64,000 nt of DNA from Streblospio benedicti. Its lineage: Eukaryota > Annelida > Polychaeta > Spionida > Spionidae. The translations under genes and the position numbers were made by a program. This document shows, piece after piece, positions 21,290 to 34,290 of the stretch. Every line of letters begins with the position of its first letter. The first letter of the stretch is position 1. The notes under the pieces are model-generated. The model worked only from the letters and a program-made list of their open reading frames with translations, was not told the origin of the DNA and did not search any database. The stretch lies in NCBI GenBank assembly GCA_019095985.1, contig CM032661.1:10750569-10814568 (forward strand), given 5' to 3'.

Positions 21290-22280
21290 ATTTAATTCCA
21301 ATTCTTCTAAAATGTCTGTAAACCCCATCCTTCTTATTGCTGGTTTATAGTGATCTAGTTTAGAGTTCATCACTACATTTGCTTTCATTCCAAGTATCTC
21401 AACACCCTGCCAGACTTGTCTCTAATGGTTTTGCAAAATTTTTAACTATTTTGAATCCGAATTTGACCTGTTCCCCATCCCCTTTTTTCTAAATAATGTG
21501 CTTTGCAAAAGCGTTTTTGTTCTTGTTCTGGACAGGGTTTTGTATGGCCTTGAGGTGCTGTTGACCTCTGACATATGTTGACCTACTTGTTTCGCCAATA
21601 TATATGCTTTTGATCCCTTTCTCTGCACACGTCTTACATTCACCTAGGTATACAGCCCCTTCTTTATTACAGTTCCCTTTTGCTCCAAATGCATGTATAA
21701 CACAGTCTCCTCTCTCACAGTCAGTCTCTTCTTTTAACCCTGGCAGTAAATGACATAGTTTTTAACCCGCTCTTTCTATCACTTGTATATCAACTGTCCC
21801 TTTACCCACTTCCTGGACAACACTTTTAATTTTGTGTTTCAGCTCCCCTTTGGGCGTTGGTGGTACGCAGAGCACAGTATCAAATGGCTTGTGCCATTCA
21901 ACTTTGGCCCTTGCCTTCTTCTCTGCCCTTTCTCTCTTCTGGTAACCCATTTGGGGGATACAATGGTACCGTGCAATTCACAGTTGTCCCTTTCTACCTG
22001 GCTTTCATATGCTTTTATTCCAGATTTTATAATGTCTAATCTTGCCTTTGCTTCATATCCTCTAACTTTGAGCCTTACGCTGAACTCATTCAAATGTTTT
22101 AATTGCTCTTGTTTTCCTAACCTCTTTGACGTGTTCCTGAGTATTCTCACTACTTCCTGAACTAAACTAATACGTTTCATTTTGTACGACATGGCCGAAT
22201 TATTCATTAGGACTCTAAAGTTCACCATTTCTTTTCTGTAGTATGTGGACACAATATCCCCGTTCTCCATCTTGACGGCT
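21290..22280 (-). mobile_element. Penelope-like element fragment, GIY-YIG lineage 1
   Basis: Minus frames give a region with VQEVVRILRNTSKRLGKQEQ and RLKVRGYEAKARLDIIKSGI. That is the post-RT part known from Penelope-like elements, followed by a GIY-YIG nuclease with the YIGETSRSTYVRGQQH signature. The fragment is old, with several breaks. It ends exactly where the large Ty3-like copy A begins (about 22281), so copy A probably lies inside or against it. Confidence 0.7.
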
Positions 22281-23131
22281 AGATTTTTGTTTTGTCACAC
22301 TCTCCCCCAAATCCCATGATGCTGCATCACTCAGCTTGTACGGGAGGGACACAGTCGCATGAGAACTCACATGCAAAACAAACAAACACACTATCCAGAC
22401 GAAGTGGTGGCACGGGCGGCACTCGCGGTGCGACGGGTTCGACTTCAAGGGGTGAGCTCGGTGTACTGCTGGACATGCAACGCGCCTCGCGGAGTCCGTT
22501 GCAACTGTCCTGCGGTCACGCCCGCGACAGACGCAACTCGACTGCCTCGACGATCCTGCGACACGTCCGCGATCGACGAGACTAATGAGAGGTGTGCAGA
22601 GGGTCCACTGACGAAAGTCACCCCCACGGGAGTTGCGCCTACGGAACACCTGAAAAAGAACATCTAAAACGCGACTCTCCCCCACTGTCCACCTGGTTCT
22701 TAAGTGGGTGTGCAACTCCTGATGAAACATTGGCGACCGTGCGCCTCAGGTAGTTGCACGAAATGGGGCAAAAACCGCCATATGGACACCATTAGAAAAA
22801 GGGTGGGGAAGAGAATGTTCTTCCCGCGGCTTGCTACTGGGTGAAATAAAAACACACATACATAACTTACATACAAACGGCGGAAAAAAAGCTGCCGGCT
22901 ACGAGTTCGGGTGTGCCGTGTAGAGCACGTTTAGCCAGCAGCATGACAACCCCTGTAGGACGAACCACTCCTCAAACTGAAAAGCTCAATACCTACGAGT
23001 GCAATCTGGCAACTGATTAACACCCGCGAGGATGGTCTGTATGCCCTGGTATCCCAGCTACCAGGATTTCGCGGCACCACGTCCGGTGTCCCTGGACCCC
23101 GCTCGCCTTTAAGCACTGACGAACATTGGGG

Positions 23132-26100
23132 CTACGCCACAAGTGGATTCCTCAATCCATGTACGGTATAGCCCCACCTCCCCACCTGCTCGCCTACCGC
23201 TTCTTGTTGGGACCAGGCCCTTTCTTCTCCTTGGAAGAAGTGGTGCGTGATCCACTCAATCGTGACTCTGAAGAAGACGGTGAAGGGCCCTGCGCACTTG
23301 TCACGGAGGTACCCTTGCCGTTGGCGCGTCATGGAATGGCTCCCCGTTTTCAAAGGCTGAGCTGCGCGGCCAAATGAATCCTCCGTTTCTTCTGAGGAGG
23401 ATGCACCACTCAAGCTCATGCTAGAACTTGAGCGGCTCAGGTTATTCGCTGCAACCGATCTGAGGGACGGGGCGCTCGACACGGAGGACTCAGCGTCCCT
23501 CATTCGACTCTCTTCCCCAGTCGGCTGCTCGTCCCTCTTTCTCATCCGACGAGGCTGGCTGGTCTCTACAACCCCATGCAGGATGTCATAGAGATCCTCG
23601 GCCTTGTGTTGCAATGCTTCCTGTTCGCAATGGACTTACAGATTTGAAGACCCCTCGCCATGCTCTAGGTTGAGGTCGCGGAAGCGGTCGACGAAAGCAC
23701 AAAGTGCAGACGCTATAGTGCTGGTGTGGGACACATTCTGTTTGTCATGAACAAACAGTTTGTCCAAGTCACTTGTCCTTTGTTCTACGAGGTCCTTGTA
23801 CATCTCAGCCTCGCGTCTAGCGAGGCCGAGGGCGGCGCTGTCTGGTGCTTCTTGTAAGTCAAGGACATCCACCACTAGGCGACCCGATGACTGAACGGGT
23901 TGCTGTGGCAGTTGCTCGGCGAGAGTGGTGGTTGGATCTCCGGGTGTTGGCAGCTTGGGTGCAAGCCATCGTCGCACGAAGTCTTCTAGTTCCTGGTTCA
24001 TCTGCCGAACACAGGAGTAGATCCCCGGGTAGGGATCAACATCCGGGTTGCTGGCAAGATGGTCGCTCAGGAACTTTCGCGCCTCGGCTACTGCATTCCG
24101 CTGGCTGTTCATCAAGTCACGCAGTGACTCCCACGAGGCCCTCATGTCTGTCTTACACAGGGGTGGACAATTGTCCAATGACCTGTCAGAAGACCACAAT
24201 ATTTCGGACCGCGAGGCATAGTGCTCGAGGTGGAGTCTTCCCCCAGACGGAATCATGTAGGTACCCGTCCGGCAGAATTTGCGGAGCTCCTCTTGATCGG
24301 CGCGCGTGTCATCTTGGAGCTGCATTAGCTCACTTCGCGCGTTGCACAAGTTTGCGGCCATGGTGTCGCGCTCCTCCGTTAGAGTTGCAACCTGTTTCAC
24401 AAGGGTGTCGCGGGCAGACTGGGCATCGTCGCGCTCTATTTGGTAGCGGTCAGAGTCGGCCTTGTAGCAATCTCCTCATGATCTGTGTCTTCAGTTGCAG
24501 ATCCAGCTGCACAGTCACGTTGTCATGCTTAGCGTGGATGTCCCGCAACTCCTTCTCCATCGCCTTGCATTTGGCCTCCAGCTCAACACACTGGGCGTCG
24601 CGCTCAGCAAAGCTCTCACGCCAGTTGTGGCTGGTGGTCATGAGGTGGTCGACGAGTGTGTGAGGCTTCTTGCTCACAGGCCCTCGACTCTGGACTGAGT
24701 TGCCTGAGTCACTACGGGTCCGCTTGCTGCTTACAGACGGGCTGTCCTCACGATCACGACCCCCTACGGCCTGTGCAGGACACGGTGGGTAGCTGGTAGG
24801 TACCTCAGAGTGGGACGGATACTCTGAGGAACTTGTTGCAGTGGCGACAGGTCCTTTTGCCTTAACACTCGATGTGCCTGGAGACAGCATCGAGGCCGCG
24901 GACCCCTTAACTCCAACCGACTTGAAGAGCGCCGTCATGATCCCTGTCGGTGGAGGCAGGGGTTTCACAATCGGCGCTATCTTTGAAGAGATCGCACTCG
25001 CGGTCTCTTGCTTGTGGGTGAGCTGCTGCGTCACACTGCGTGGAGCGGGGTGTGATGTCGCCGCGTCGCAGTGTCCCCTAGCAGTTGCAGCCTTCGATGG
25101 TGGTGCGGAAGCGGAAGCAATCCACTTCGCGTATTCTTGTCTGCAGGTGTGAAGCCACTTGATGTGGTCCTTATCCCATCCTTGTTGGGTTTCGTCCACC
25201 TCCCTAAAGAAGTGACATACTACCACACGGCCAAGAACAGTGTCAGGAAACCACTTTCGCCTGCCCACAACCCTCGTGATTGCCATCTTGGAGGCTTAGA
25301 CTCCCATGAAGTCTACGACCATCTGTTGTGCCACCGACCCTTTAGAATGAGGGTCAGGCAGCACGTCGTCATCCTGCCGCTTCTCCTGGTAGGCCTCCAC
25401 CTCCGGTCTGTGCTCATGCATCATGTGATGCACAGCGTCCATCAACGACTGAAACATCTGGTTGTGGCAGGTTTTCGGCAGATCCTCTATCTTCGTGGGG
25501 CTGCAGCACGGAGCGGAGAAGCACTTCCCAGCTTTTATATGAAAGTGGGCCCAGTGCTCCAACACGCACTCAAAGCCTGAGTACATATGCTCTCGCGCTG
25601 ACTTGGATCCAGGACCGCATACAACAGAAGGTTCCATCCGGGAACAATCAGCTTTGCTTCTTGAAAGATGTGCCCGGTCGCGCAGTATCACAGCACTAGG
25701 CCGGGGAAGAGGATAACGGACTTCTGCGTCCAGTGCGGCCCAAGGCTCACACCTGACGATTGGGCACCGCATCCCACTCTCCAACCAAGCAAGATACAAT
25801 AACTGAGCTGACTCCCTTCCCATCTGGTCGACAGGCAAGCGAGTCACCGGGACAGTCACTTCCGGGTGCAGTTGAGGAAACGCTGTGTGTCCTGTCATGT
25901 TGACGACACGTGACACGGCGCTCCATCTGTTCGGCGGATGATGATCGCGATTGACTGGAGCGGTCCTCGACGACTGTGCCAGCCAAGTAGGGTTGGTCGC
26001 GCCACCATATGCTGGGTTCTTCGACAACACATAGCTGTGCTGAGGTTTCCCCGTGATATGGTCGGCGAGGTACTCCACCCCGTCAGCCGGACTGTTGCCG

Positions 26101-26426
26101 ACATAACGGTCGGGGTAGAGCACCTTGCGAGTGTAAGGCTCTCTGAAGAACCTTGCATACGCGTCGTTAGTGGGCTTGTGGAGTAGGCACGGTGCACGCG
26201 GCAGCTGCGCGCTCTGTTCCTCATCATCATCTTCTACAGCTTCAGGAGACGGGGCCAACGCGGACCTCGCCTCCTCCTCAACCTGCTGAGCCCAGGACTT
26301 AGTCTCGGGTGCAGAAGACAGGGCCAACGCAGACCTCGCCTCCTCCTCCTCAACCTGTTGAGCCCAGGATTTAGTCTCTGGTGCAGGGGTCGTATCCATC
26401 TCTTCGAGTAATGATCCGGCTAACAC
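23132..26426 (-). other. Gag-like coiled-coil region of copy A (fossil part)
   Basis: Long minus-strand frames, together over 3 kb. An acidic N-terminal part repeats APETKSWAQQVEEE. A conserved globular part includes HITGKPQHSYV, TGHTAFPQLHPEV and FECVLEHWAHFH. A Ser/Pro linker, then a coiled coil (ELEAKCKAMEKELRDIHAK) and a Ser-rich basic tail (SSSSMSLSGASSS) follow. I do not recognise the fold; position and composition suggest a structural, gag-like role. It is conserved in copy B, so the protein was under selection while the family was active. Broken here. Confidence 0.55.
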
Positions 26427-27424
26427 CGAGTCCTCCTTGTCACCCTGTCATATCTCACTCTTCAAATCCGCATTAGGAGGGACATTATCATCAAAATGTA
26501 AATGTAAATGTCTGGTTTTATAACCTTGATCTAAGTTTTGATCTCACAACTTTACAATTTACACCAGGTCATTGGCCCACTTATTGATCATCAATTGATC
26601 ATTTCTCATATACTTGCATCAGCATGATCAGCGATGACCTCCAGTTGATCCATAGGGGTGGGAGCCCGAGAACCCCCACCACCTGCTTCCTTCATGGTGC
26701 CCGTGTCAGCCATGACGGCTCACATATCCCCACTGTACATAGACTCGACCAGCCAGCCTCACTTTGACGGGGCCACGTGAAGTTCGCTGTACGATGTCGT
26801 TTTGAACACGAAAAGTCGTTCAAATCTTCTATCTTTCACTCCAGATGAGCTAAAACACTGTCCGGAAGGCGTAGGCACACACTCAGCGACTGAAAACACA
26901 AAAAAACACCTGAAAACACGCAAACAGTGGAAAACTTGTCACGAGAATTGCAAAAGCAGGTGGGTACAAGAAACAAACCTTACTTCTACAATGATCAAGC
27001 AACAACTGACAAGAATACTATATTTGGTGAGACAGTACTCTATTGTTCCTTGTTCAACCAATCATAGAGCTTTCTGCAAGTGCACGTGATCATGACATGA
27101 TTCACCCGCGAACCACTCCAGCGTTGCGTAGCCCGACATGAACTCACAGTGCCCTCGCAGTGCTACTTTGGCTTCGCAGTGAACTACCCTTGTCGCGGGA
27201 TGTTATTTCTTTGTGAGAGAAGTCTCTCTACTTCAATGATGCTTTCCTCTTTGTTTCGTCGCTTTACCTGCTATTACACAGGCACTACTGCAACCTAGAG
27301 TGAATGCGACTTAATTGGTTCAACTGGCGCATTCACTGTCTTGTTTGTAGTTTAACCATGACCCCGCCTCGCGCTCCGCGGGCCGGGCCGCGCTTCCGGG
27401 ACACTGCCTCTGTCTTTCCCTGGT

Positions 27425-28050
27425 ATAGGCTTGCATCGCGACCTCATTTCAACCCCGTTAGGGTGTCTACTTTGTGAGTGCGCGACGCGCCTCTGTGGAT
27501 CGAACACAGCTGTAACCTCTGGATACGTCTTTCACCCCTTCCCCGCGAGCTTGTTGCCACGTGACCCGCGGCCGTGTAGGCCTTGCTGCCGTCACCACAA
27601 GGCCACGTTCGGTGAAAGAACATCTGTCGTCGTTCACGCAGCGTTCAACGTACAACGTTCTTTGCAGTTTTGGTGTCAAATATGCTGTCATTTTGCAGTT
27701 AGCTGGACTACTGTAGGTGCTGTCTTCTCGTGCTGAAGGCTCGCTCCGCGAACCACGCTCAACACCGCGAGGGTGTCTACTGTGAGCTCCCGACGCTGCC
27801 TCGGTGTTGTCATAGGCTCACGCCGCGACTGCGACCTCGTTTCAACCCCGCGAGGGTGTCTAGTTCGTGAGGGCGCGACGCTGCCTCTGTGCATCTTTCT
27901 CGCGCTGCAGGCTCGCGTTGCGAACTTCGCTCACCCCGCGAGGATGTCTACTGCGAGCTCGCGACGCTGCCTCAGTGTTGTCGTTGTTACCCGCCTTCTT
28001 CCCCACCCGCGATCTAACTCGCAAACCGCGGATGTTGCATGGCGCGCATG
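27425..28050 (-). repeat. GC-rich tandem repeat of about 87 bp in LTR-like part of copy A
   Basis: The block around GCGAGGGTGTCTACTGTGAG recurs at about 27462, 27771, 27857 and 27946, with CGACGCTGCCTC following each time. The last three are 86 and 89 bp apart. The matching stretch in copy B (55.23-55.4 kb) lacks the array, so copy number varies within the family. Confidence 0.7.
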
Positions 28051-28737
28051 TTGCGCGGCGCTCATGTTGTTTTGGCATCGTCTGGTGACTCCACTACCCT
28101 CTCTCCCCCAAGTTTTGATGTTTAGACGGCATAGGGTGGGAGGGTGGGTGTTAGAGTCTATCTTTCGTTTCTATCGAAACTTCCATCAGGCTGTGGAGTC
28201 ACATTCATAAAACTGAATGCTCCCCCCCATTCGTAGTCTAGTAATTTACTCTCCAATACTCAAAGAAGAGCTGCCTGCGCATGCCTGCCGCCTTCTCTGA
28301 GCAGACAGTTTGATGAGCTGTATGAGTCCACAATGGGCATAACGTGCTCGTTCGACGTTACAAACAGTTTCACATTATTGGTATGGACCCATTTCTCTAG
28401 TTTTGGCTTTCGCCCGCATATATTCGGTTGTCTTCCTTGCGGGAACAGTTTCAACTTGACCATGAGGTCATTCGCGACCCCTATGATCTAGTGAGGTCCT
28501 GTCCAGGGCTGTGAATGGAGCGTGTCACGTTCGTTTGGGGGTGAGAAGAGTAGCACACGGTCACCCACTTGGTATTTACGGGTCCTATTAGCACCCTTCT
28601 GTTGTTGCTCCATTTGTATTGCTACAGCTCGGCCAGTTACTTCTCTCACGACTTCCGCAGTTTGCATTGCCAAGTTCCTCTGATGGAACACGAATGAGGC
28701 ATAGCACCGCTGAATGTTCTTTCGTCACACCTGTACA

Positions 28738-29750
28738 CAGAGATGTGAACCTGTCACAGCGGAAAATCTTAATCCGACCCTTGAAAAATCTTAATTTTTG
28801 AGCAAAAATCTTAATAAAAAATGAGAAAAATTTTAATAAAATCTTAATGCTTTACAGTTTAGTACATACTTAAAATGACAATGAAAATATAGGAAAATAT
28901 TAATTCAAATACTATTTTTATTGTGGATCCTTAAGTTACTAGGTATTTGATAGTTTTATACTTACTTACCAGTAGGATCTGTCAGCATGATGGTCGTCTT
29001 GACACTCATCTCATTTTACATTGATTAATTATTCTGCCACTGTGACATCTATACTCGTCTATACCTACACCTTGTAGCAACCCCAAACTCCACCCCACCC
29101 CCAGATCTGCCACTGTTCAATAACGAAAAGTTCTGATTCAAGTTTCAACATCTTTTGTGAAGAGCAGAATACTTTGACACTGACACAGTTGGGTTGTAAC
29201 TGTCAACGAGTATTATAAATCATATGTCCGTGGTACAAATGTATTTCATGACTGCTCATAATCAGTGTTTATCTTGTAAAATGAAATAATTTCAGTAAAA
29301 GCATGTTGAAATGTAACCAAATACATATGGCTAGTATCGATCTTAATCTATACTAAGTTCATGGGAAACAAAGACTGAGTCACGTATTTGTGGTTAGTTG
29401 AAATGTTGAACCAGACGCCATTTTTGAAAATGCATTGATCGGCACCCTACTCTACTTATATTTATCGCAACGCACAAAAGATAGCGCGAGAACGCATTAA
29501 AAATGTGCTACATGTAACTGCTGGTGTGATCCAGCCAAAAGCACTTTCGTTTTATGAAATCAAGGTTGCATTATGAACGGCAAAACTGGGTCAATGTCTG
29601 TCAAACCGCAGACACGATATTTTATGGAAAAGTACATATTTTTTATGATACCATCAGAATCCCGTAATAAACCTACAACCCGGACGTAATGATTTTATAG
29701 ACCTTAAAAAACGTAATTTTACGGGAAAAAATCGTAAGTTCACATCTCTG
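28738..29750. mobile_element. hAT-like non-autonomous element nested in copy A
   Basis: The ends are inverted CAGAGATGTGAAC, a hAT-type start, flanked by the direct repeat TGTACA (28732-28737 and 29751-29756). It is 1013 bp without a coding frame. It interrupts the integrase-like part of copy A; copy B has no insertion at the matching place. The duplication is 6 bp rather than the usual hAT 8 bp. Confidence 0.75.
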
Positions 29751-31317
29751 TGTACATGGGATCAATAAGGAGCATAGTGTCCGCACACTGACTGTAAAAC
29801 AGTCGCTGCGGTGTCAACCCTGTTGTCGCGTGTGGTGTCGCATTATACGACATCTTCTCATACCAGTTGTTTCTTTCATCGACATTCAATGCCCTCAAAC
29901 TCTCGCACCACTCGGGCCACATTGCGGATACGATCCGCGTCGCGCTCCCTCGTCACATCGGCGCGAACCGCAATCTGCGAGTCATCGCCGTTTGCGAGTC
30001 GCAGCCTTGATGGTCTTGTTTGAGGGCAGCCTCATCAGCATGCTCTCCCCACTGCTGTTTCAGCTCGATGACGCGTCGCAGGCAGGGGTCAGTTGCCTGT
30101 GCTTCACGCCATTCTGCTGCTGTCAAGCTGGCAAGAACGTTGGCACATTGAGTTTCTGTGTCAGCCACGGGTTGACCAATAATGATCTCTCCCCCAGGCT
30201 CGTTGTCTTCTTCATCACTGTAGTACTCTTGTCCGCCCTGGACGACTGGATTCGGCGCGAAGGCGGCGCTTCTCTGCCAGTCGCACCCCCTTCGCCTCCA
30301 TTGCGAGTATAGCTGCAAACTCAGCTTCTGCCTCGCGGGAGTCTAGGGAGTCTCGTGTTTGGGGATGTTGTGCAGTCGTATGGTAAGATCAACATTAAAA
30401 TCAATGCCATCCACTAGCTGAGGTTGTTCTCCATCATCATTTGAGTCCACGTCGCGGCCCGCGAACTCCCATCTGAAGTTCGCGTCAGCCGCGAACTTCC
30501 CTGCAAAGTTTGCGTCGGGTGCATTGTGTCGCGCCACTGCGTCCGGTGCATTGTGGCACGCCACACGAAGTGTGCAGCCCACTTTCTAGGTGTTCTCATC
30601 TGAATCATCTGGATATGTGTCTCTGCATTGTTGTGATTTCAAAAAGAGGCAGTCGGGACACTTACCTAACTCACAAGGCTTCCTATTCGCGACAGCAGTT
30701 TGCAAGTCAGGATAAGCTTTGCGCTTCCCCGAAAGCGCTTCTGGCACCTCATTCAACTTCCCCACGACCTGCTGTATTTTCCAGGGTTTATATCACCCCA
30801 TCTCAACAAGCTATCTCATGTGCATATTGTCAGACTTATGGTATTTTTTTTGTACCCAGGTGAGTGCGGCATGTTCAGTCCACATGATGACCATTGAACC
30901 TCATATGATGTCTCTGAAGTACTGCATGAAGAACGCTACCGCATAGAATTCCCTCTAGTAGCGCAGTAAGCCTGACGGCTTTTACATAGCGCTTTCGAGG
31001 CAAATCCTAGCGGTACAACTCTGCCATCTTGCTCCTGTTCTCAAGTACCCCCTATCGCAAACAGACTGGCATTCACAAGTAGGTGAAAGTCAGTGTTTGG
31101 ACGAGGGTAGTAGAGCAGTGGCATCTTCTTTAAGATGTTCTTGTGGTAGTTTGAAATGTGACCTGCCTGTTTTAGGTACAGATAAATGACACGGCTCTCT
31201 TCGTGAACTTGGTATCTATGTACTCACGTTCTTTTTAAGAATGACGGTAGTAGTTTTGTTTGATCGGCGCGGCATCACCCGTGTCAATCTTGTGATATAA
31301 AAAATCATCTCCGTATA

Positions 31318-32364
31318 CAGAGATGATTTTATAGAAGGAAAAAATTGAGCCTTGAGGCCCCCTTCTTTTGAAATTAAGGGCCCCCATCTGGTCAGAATGA
31401 GGGCCAAAGGCCCGAAGGCGAGCGCCGAAGGCGCGACGCCTTACTAGGGGGGTCCGGGGGCATGCCCCCCCGGAAAAATTTTGGGAAAAGTAAGCAAAAT
31501 TAGGCTATTTCGGTGCATATTTGGAATGAGATTGAGCAATCAAGAAATCAATTCACTGGTACAGATTATTCTTTTTCTAAACAACAAAACAAAAATAGTT
31601 AACAGTTGGGCTTGGCATCTGTCTCATCCTTGAGCTTGACAACATCAACATCCGTAGCAATATCCATGCTAGTACACGAGTCACCTGTCTCACGAGTTTG
31701 TTCACTTATATTTCCTGCAGAGATATTCCTTGGTTTGGAAAAAAAAACTTAATATATACTTTTGTGAGACATTGCTTTTTATTACCTAGATTATCTACAC
31801 GTGCTACATTTACCTGGATCCTGTACTGGCCAGATCTTCATCACTTCCGGTTATCTCTAGCTCAGCTTTTTATTCATTTGATTATATATTATATCATTTA
31901 ATTTTTCGCGCTATCAAATATATCATGTTTACCAGTACAACAATAACACAGTTGCCAACAATACATATGCGAATATTAGTGACGTCGCATACGCAAATAC
32001 AGCAATGCTACTACGAAGCTCCTAAAGCCGATTATTTAAATCATGCATGTGTACTCTACAGATTTATGTGCGACTCGATTTCAAAATCCTGGCTGGCGCA
32101 TGTTGTGTCAAAACCGGCGTGATATGTTACGGTGTGCCGTTCAATCAAGTAAGTTTTAAAATGGCCGCGCCCATGAGACAGTATATTTTGTTTGAAGAAG
32201 ACATAAAAATCACGATCTTTTATTAATATGGCGCCCTATCAGATTAAATATGCGTCTGGGAAAGATATCTTGCGTATTGATGGACGCAGTAGATATAGAA
32301 AATTGCGTGTTACATGAGTGAATTTGCGTCAATGCCACAAAAACGCGGCCTAAAATCATCTCTG
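31318..32364. mobile_element. Second hAT-like non-autonomous element nested in copy A
   Basis: The ends are inverted CAGAGATGATTTTA, flanked by CGTATA (31312-31317) and CTTATA (32365-32370), a 6-bp target duplication with one difference. Copy B preserves the uninterrupted site (GGGCTATACGGAGATGATTC around 53937-53956). A GC-rich stretch (31390-31480) has nested palindromes. It is 1047 bp and non-coding. Confidence 0.78.
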
Positions 32365-32837
32365 CTTATAGCCCAGGGTTTCCCCCGAACCAACGAAGAT
32401 GTCTTGAAACTGCATCACCAGTGCCCCCAACTTGCAGGCCTCGTCTGATGTCAACTCACCTTCAGCCGGAAGCATACATCGCAGATACTCTGGTACATTC
32501 GCCCCGGGCTCTTTGATAGGAGGTTCAGCCGGCAATGTAAGCTCCGAAATCTCTCTGGCCACGTAGTACACAGGCGTGCCTCTTCTTGAGTTGGTAAGTC
32601 GATGATTGTGGCTACTATGAGCCCCGCTTCAAACTTTTCGGTACGAAGTACCCTGGTTCTCTATCGTGAGAGGTTTGCTGCCATCGTCGCGGACGACTTA
32701 CTCTCACCACACCGCTGATGTGACAGGCAATGCGTGGGACTCCCCGCAGTCGAATGCGCACGTCGAATGCGCACGGTTCTGTCCAAGCTCACCAGGTCGT
32801 TACTTCGTGCTGACAGCATTCTACCAAGCTCGAAATT

Positions 32838-33015
32838 CAGCACAAAATATTCAGCATGAAATTCAGCCAAATGCACCGGGATGGCCCCGTTTTCGCGCAA
32901 GGTTTTCAACGAATGACGTACATAACGTTCAGATAACTACATCACACGTATGTTGATAAACGTCGTCGCTGGACCTACTGTTCTCAATCATGGATAACGT
33001 AACACTTTCATATCG
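32838..33015 (+). repeat. Third copy of the 8045-8525 repeat, abutting copy A
   Basis: ATTCAGCATGAAATTCAGCC, the GAACGTTCAGATAACTAC-like block and the AACACTTTCATATC block match 8090-8290. The match begins exactly where similarity between copies A and B ends (about 32838), so this is a breakpoint. Confidence 0.65.
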
Positions 33016-33019
33016 GCTA

Positions 33020-33830
33020 AGAGAAGTAATTACACAAATAAAAACAGTGATGCTTCTATTTCTCAAAGTTTACATAGAAATGTCAAGGTACATTTAACAG
33101 TTTAATGAGGATACTAGCTGTCAGTATCCCACTGAATGTTGCCACTTGAAATCCGGTGGTATGTCTGCAATGTACGTTTACCAAAACGGGAATAGTTCAA
33201 TATTTAAGGTTGTGGAGCTTATAAAACTGCGTAATTCTTCATACACCTATGTAAAATTTACTACTGAATCCAATTTCATGCATAATAGATGTTTATTTAC
33301 AACATTTCTGAGTGAAAACGTATTTAAACATTAATTGTTTATTCCCAGGATCGGCAAAATATCTGCGTAGTTGAAACCATCATTTTATGTTTTTTCAAAA
33401 AAACACACGATTCACTAGATATACAGAGCCCAGCTCTCATAAGACTGCTGTCAAACACCTTATCTGTGATCCGACATTTGAATTGTCATCAAATATCCAT
33501 TTTAGAAGACACAAACCAAACATCTGTCCGTGTGCCGTGCAAGCATCATTGTACAAAAAATTTTGATACTGAACTTGAAATTACGAGGCTGAATTTTGCA
33601 GCCTATGTTCCTCTGCTGGTACTGCCATAGTGGCTAACATTTTATTAAAATCACGAATCATGTACAGTGAAGTGAACCTGCACACATGGACTTACATCAG
33701 CCATCATTAACAGCAATGAAAGTGTGACGGACAGACGTTATATAGCTCTACTATACTTATTCTTCAACTTGTGTTTCATTTTTTCTCTATTATACAGGAG
33801 CGTAATAAAAAGATATTAATGGAGGCAGCC
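33020..33830. other. Intron, nothing recognised
   Basis: AT-rich; no frame with family likeness and no clear repeat seen on either strand. Confidence 0.4.
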
Positions 33831-33910
33831 ACTATTGGCTTAGAGTGTCTATAACTATATAGAGTTCTATACTAGAATTTTAAGATACCAACAGAAACCA
33901 TTGGGACTCA

Positions 33911-33960
33911 CATTTTGGCGAGACTTTCGCTCTTATTGCAAGAGCTTCTTCAGGCCGAAT
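33911..33960 (-). ncRNA. Hammerhead ribozyme candidate with canonical core
   Basis: On the minus strand, core CTGAAGA (33953-33947) is followed by a 6-bp stem II GCTCTT/AAGAGC, GAAA (33928-33925), a minimal stem III and UC. GCC after the cleavage step pairs with GGC before the core as stem I; pairing extends weakly beyond that. It lies in a Penelope-end-like repeat (33830-34290) whose inverted relative is at 19195-19470. Confidence 0.55.
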
Positions 33961-34034
33961 GACAGTCCTTAGTTCTCTCTATGCTACTTGTGTGCGTCCT
34001 CATAATAAAGAATCATTCATAATAATTCTTTTTC

Positions 34035-34290
34035 CTTAAATTTTCTGCACATAAACAAGACATAATATGAGGGGTTTGGGCCTTAAGCAACTGCTTATGT
34101 ATACATATTATTTTGTATATCGTGGTCTATATAGTACTGTCATGGTAGTGTAAACATCAACAAATTTGAGGAGTCTGTTGACTTGAAACATGTAATGTAA
34201 TGTAATAAAGATATGTAAAGGAAAAGATTTGATCATTTTAGAATAGTTAACAGTAAAACAATGAAAAAACAAAGACAAACTAACAAGAAA
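34035..34290 (-). repeat. Dispersed repeat, inverted copy of 19195-19470
   Basis: See 19195-19470. Here it separates the hammerhead candidate (33911-33960) from a Penelope coding stump, which supports reading it as part of a Penelope terminal region. Confidence 0.6.

Larger units (their letters stand above)
22281..32838 (-). mobile_element. Large Ty3-like LTR-class element, copy A (fossil)
   Basis: Read on the minus strand, parts appear in the order protease-like (about 32.84-32.6 kb), N-terminal RT segment (32.57-32.36 and 31.31-31.1), RNase H-like (about 31.1-30.65), linker and integrase-like (30.6-29.75 and 28.73-28.25), a non-coding LTR-like stretch (about 28.24-26.7) and a long gag-like region (26.45-23.1). 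The last part (22.73-22.28) ends in a G-rich tract before TGTGACAAAAC. It is broken, with many breaks, and carries two nested hAT-like insertions. Copy B (52.4-60.5 kb) has the same order. Likely old: the copies differ at roughly one base in ten by eye, not computed. Confidence 0.75.

Noticed and set aside
23845-24663. 272-residue plus frame
   Set aside because: Shadow of the minus-strand gag-like region; no family likeness.
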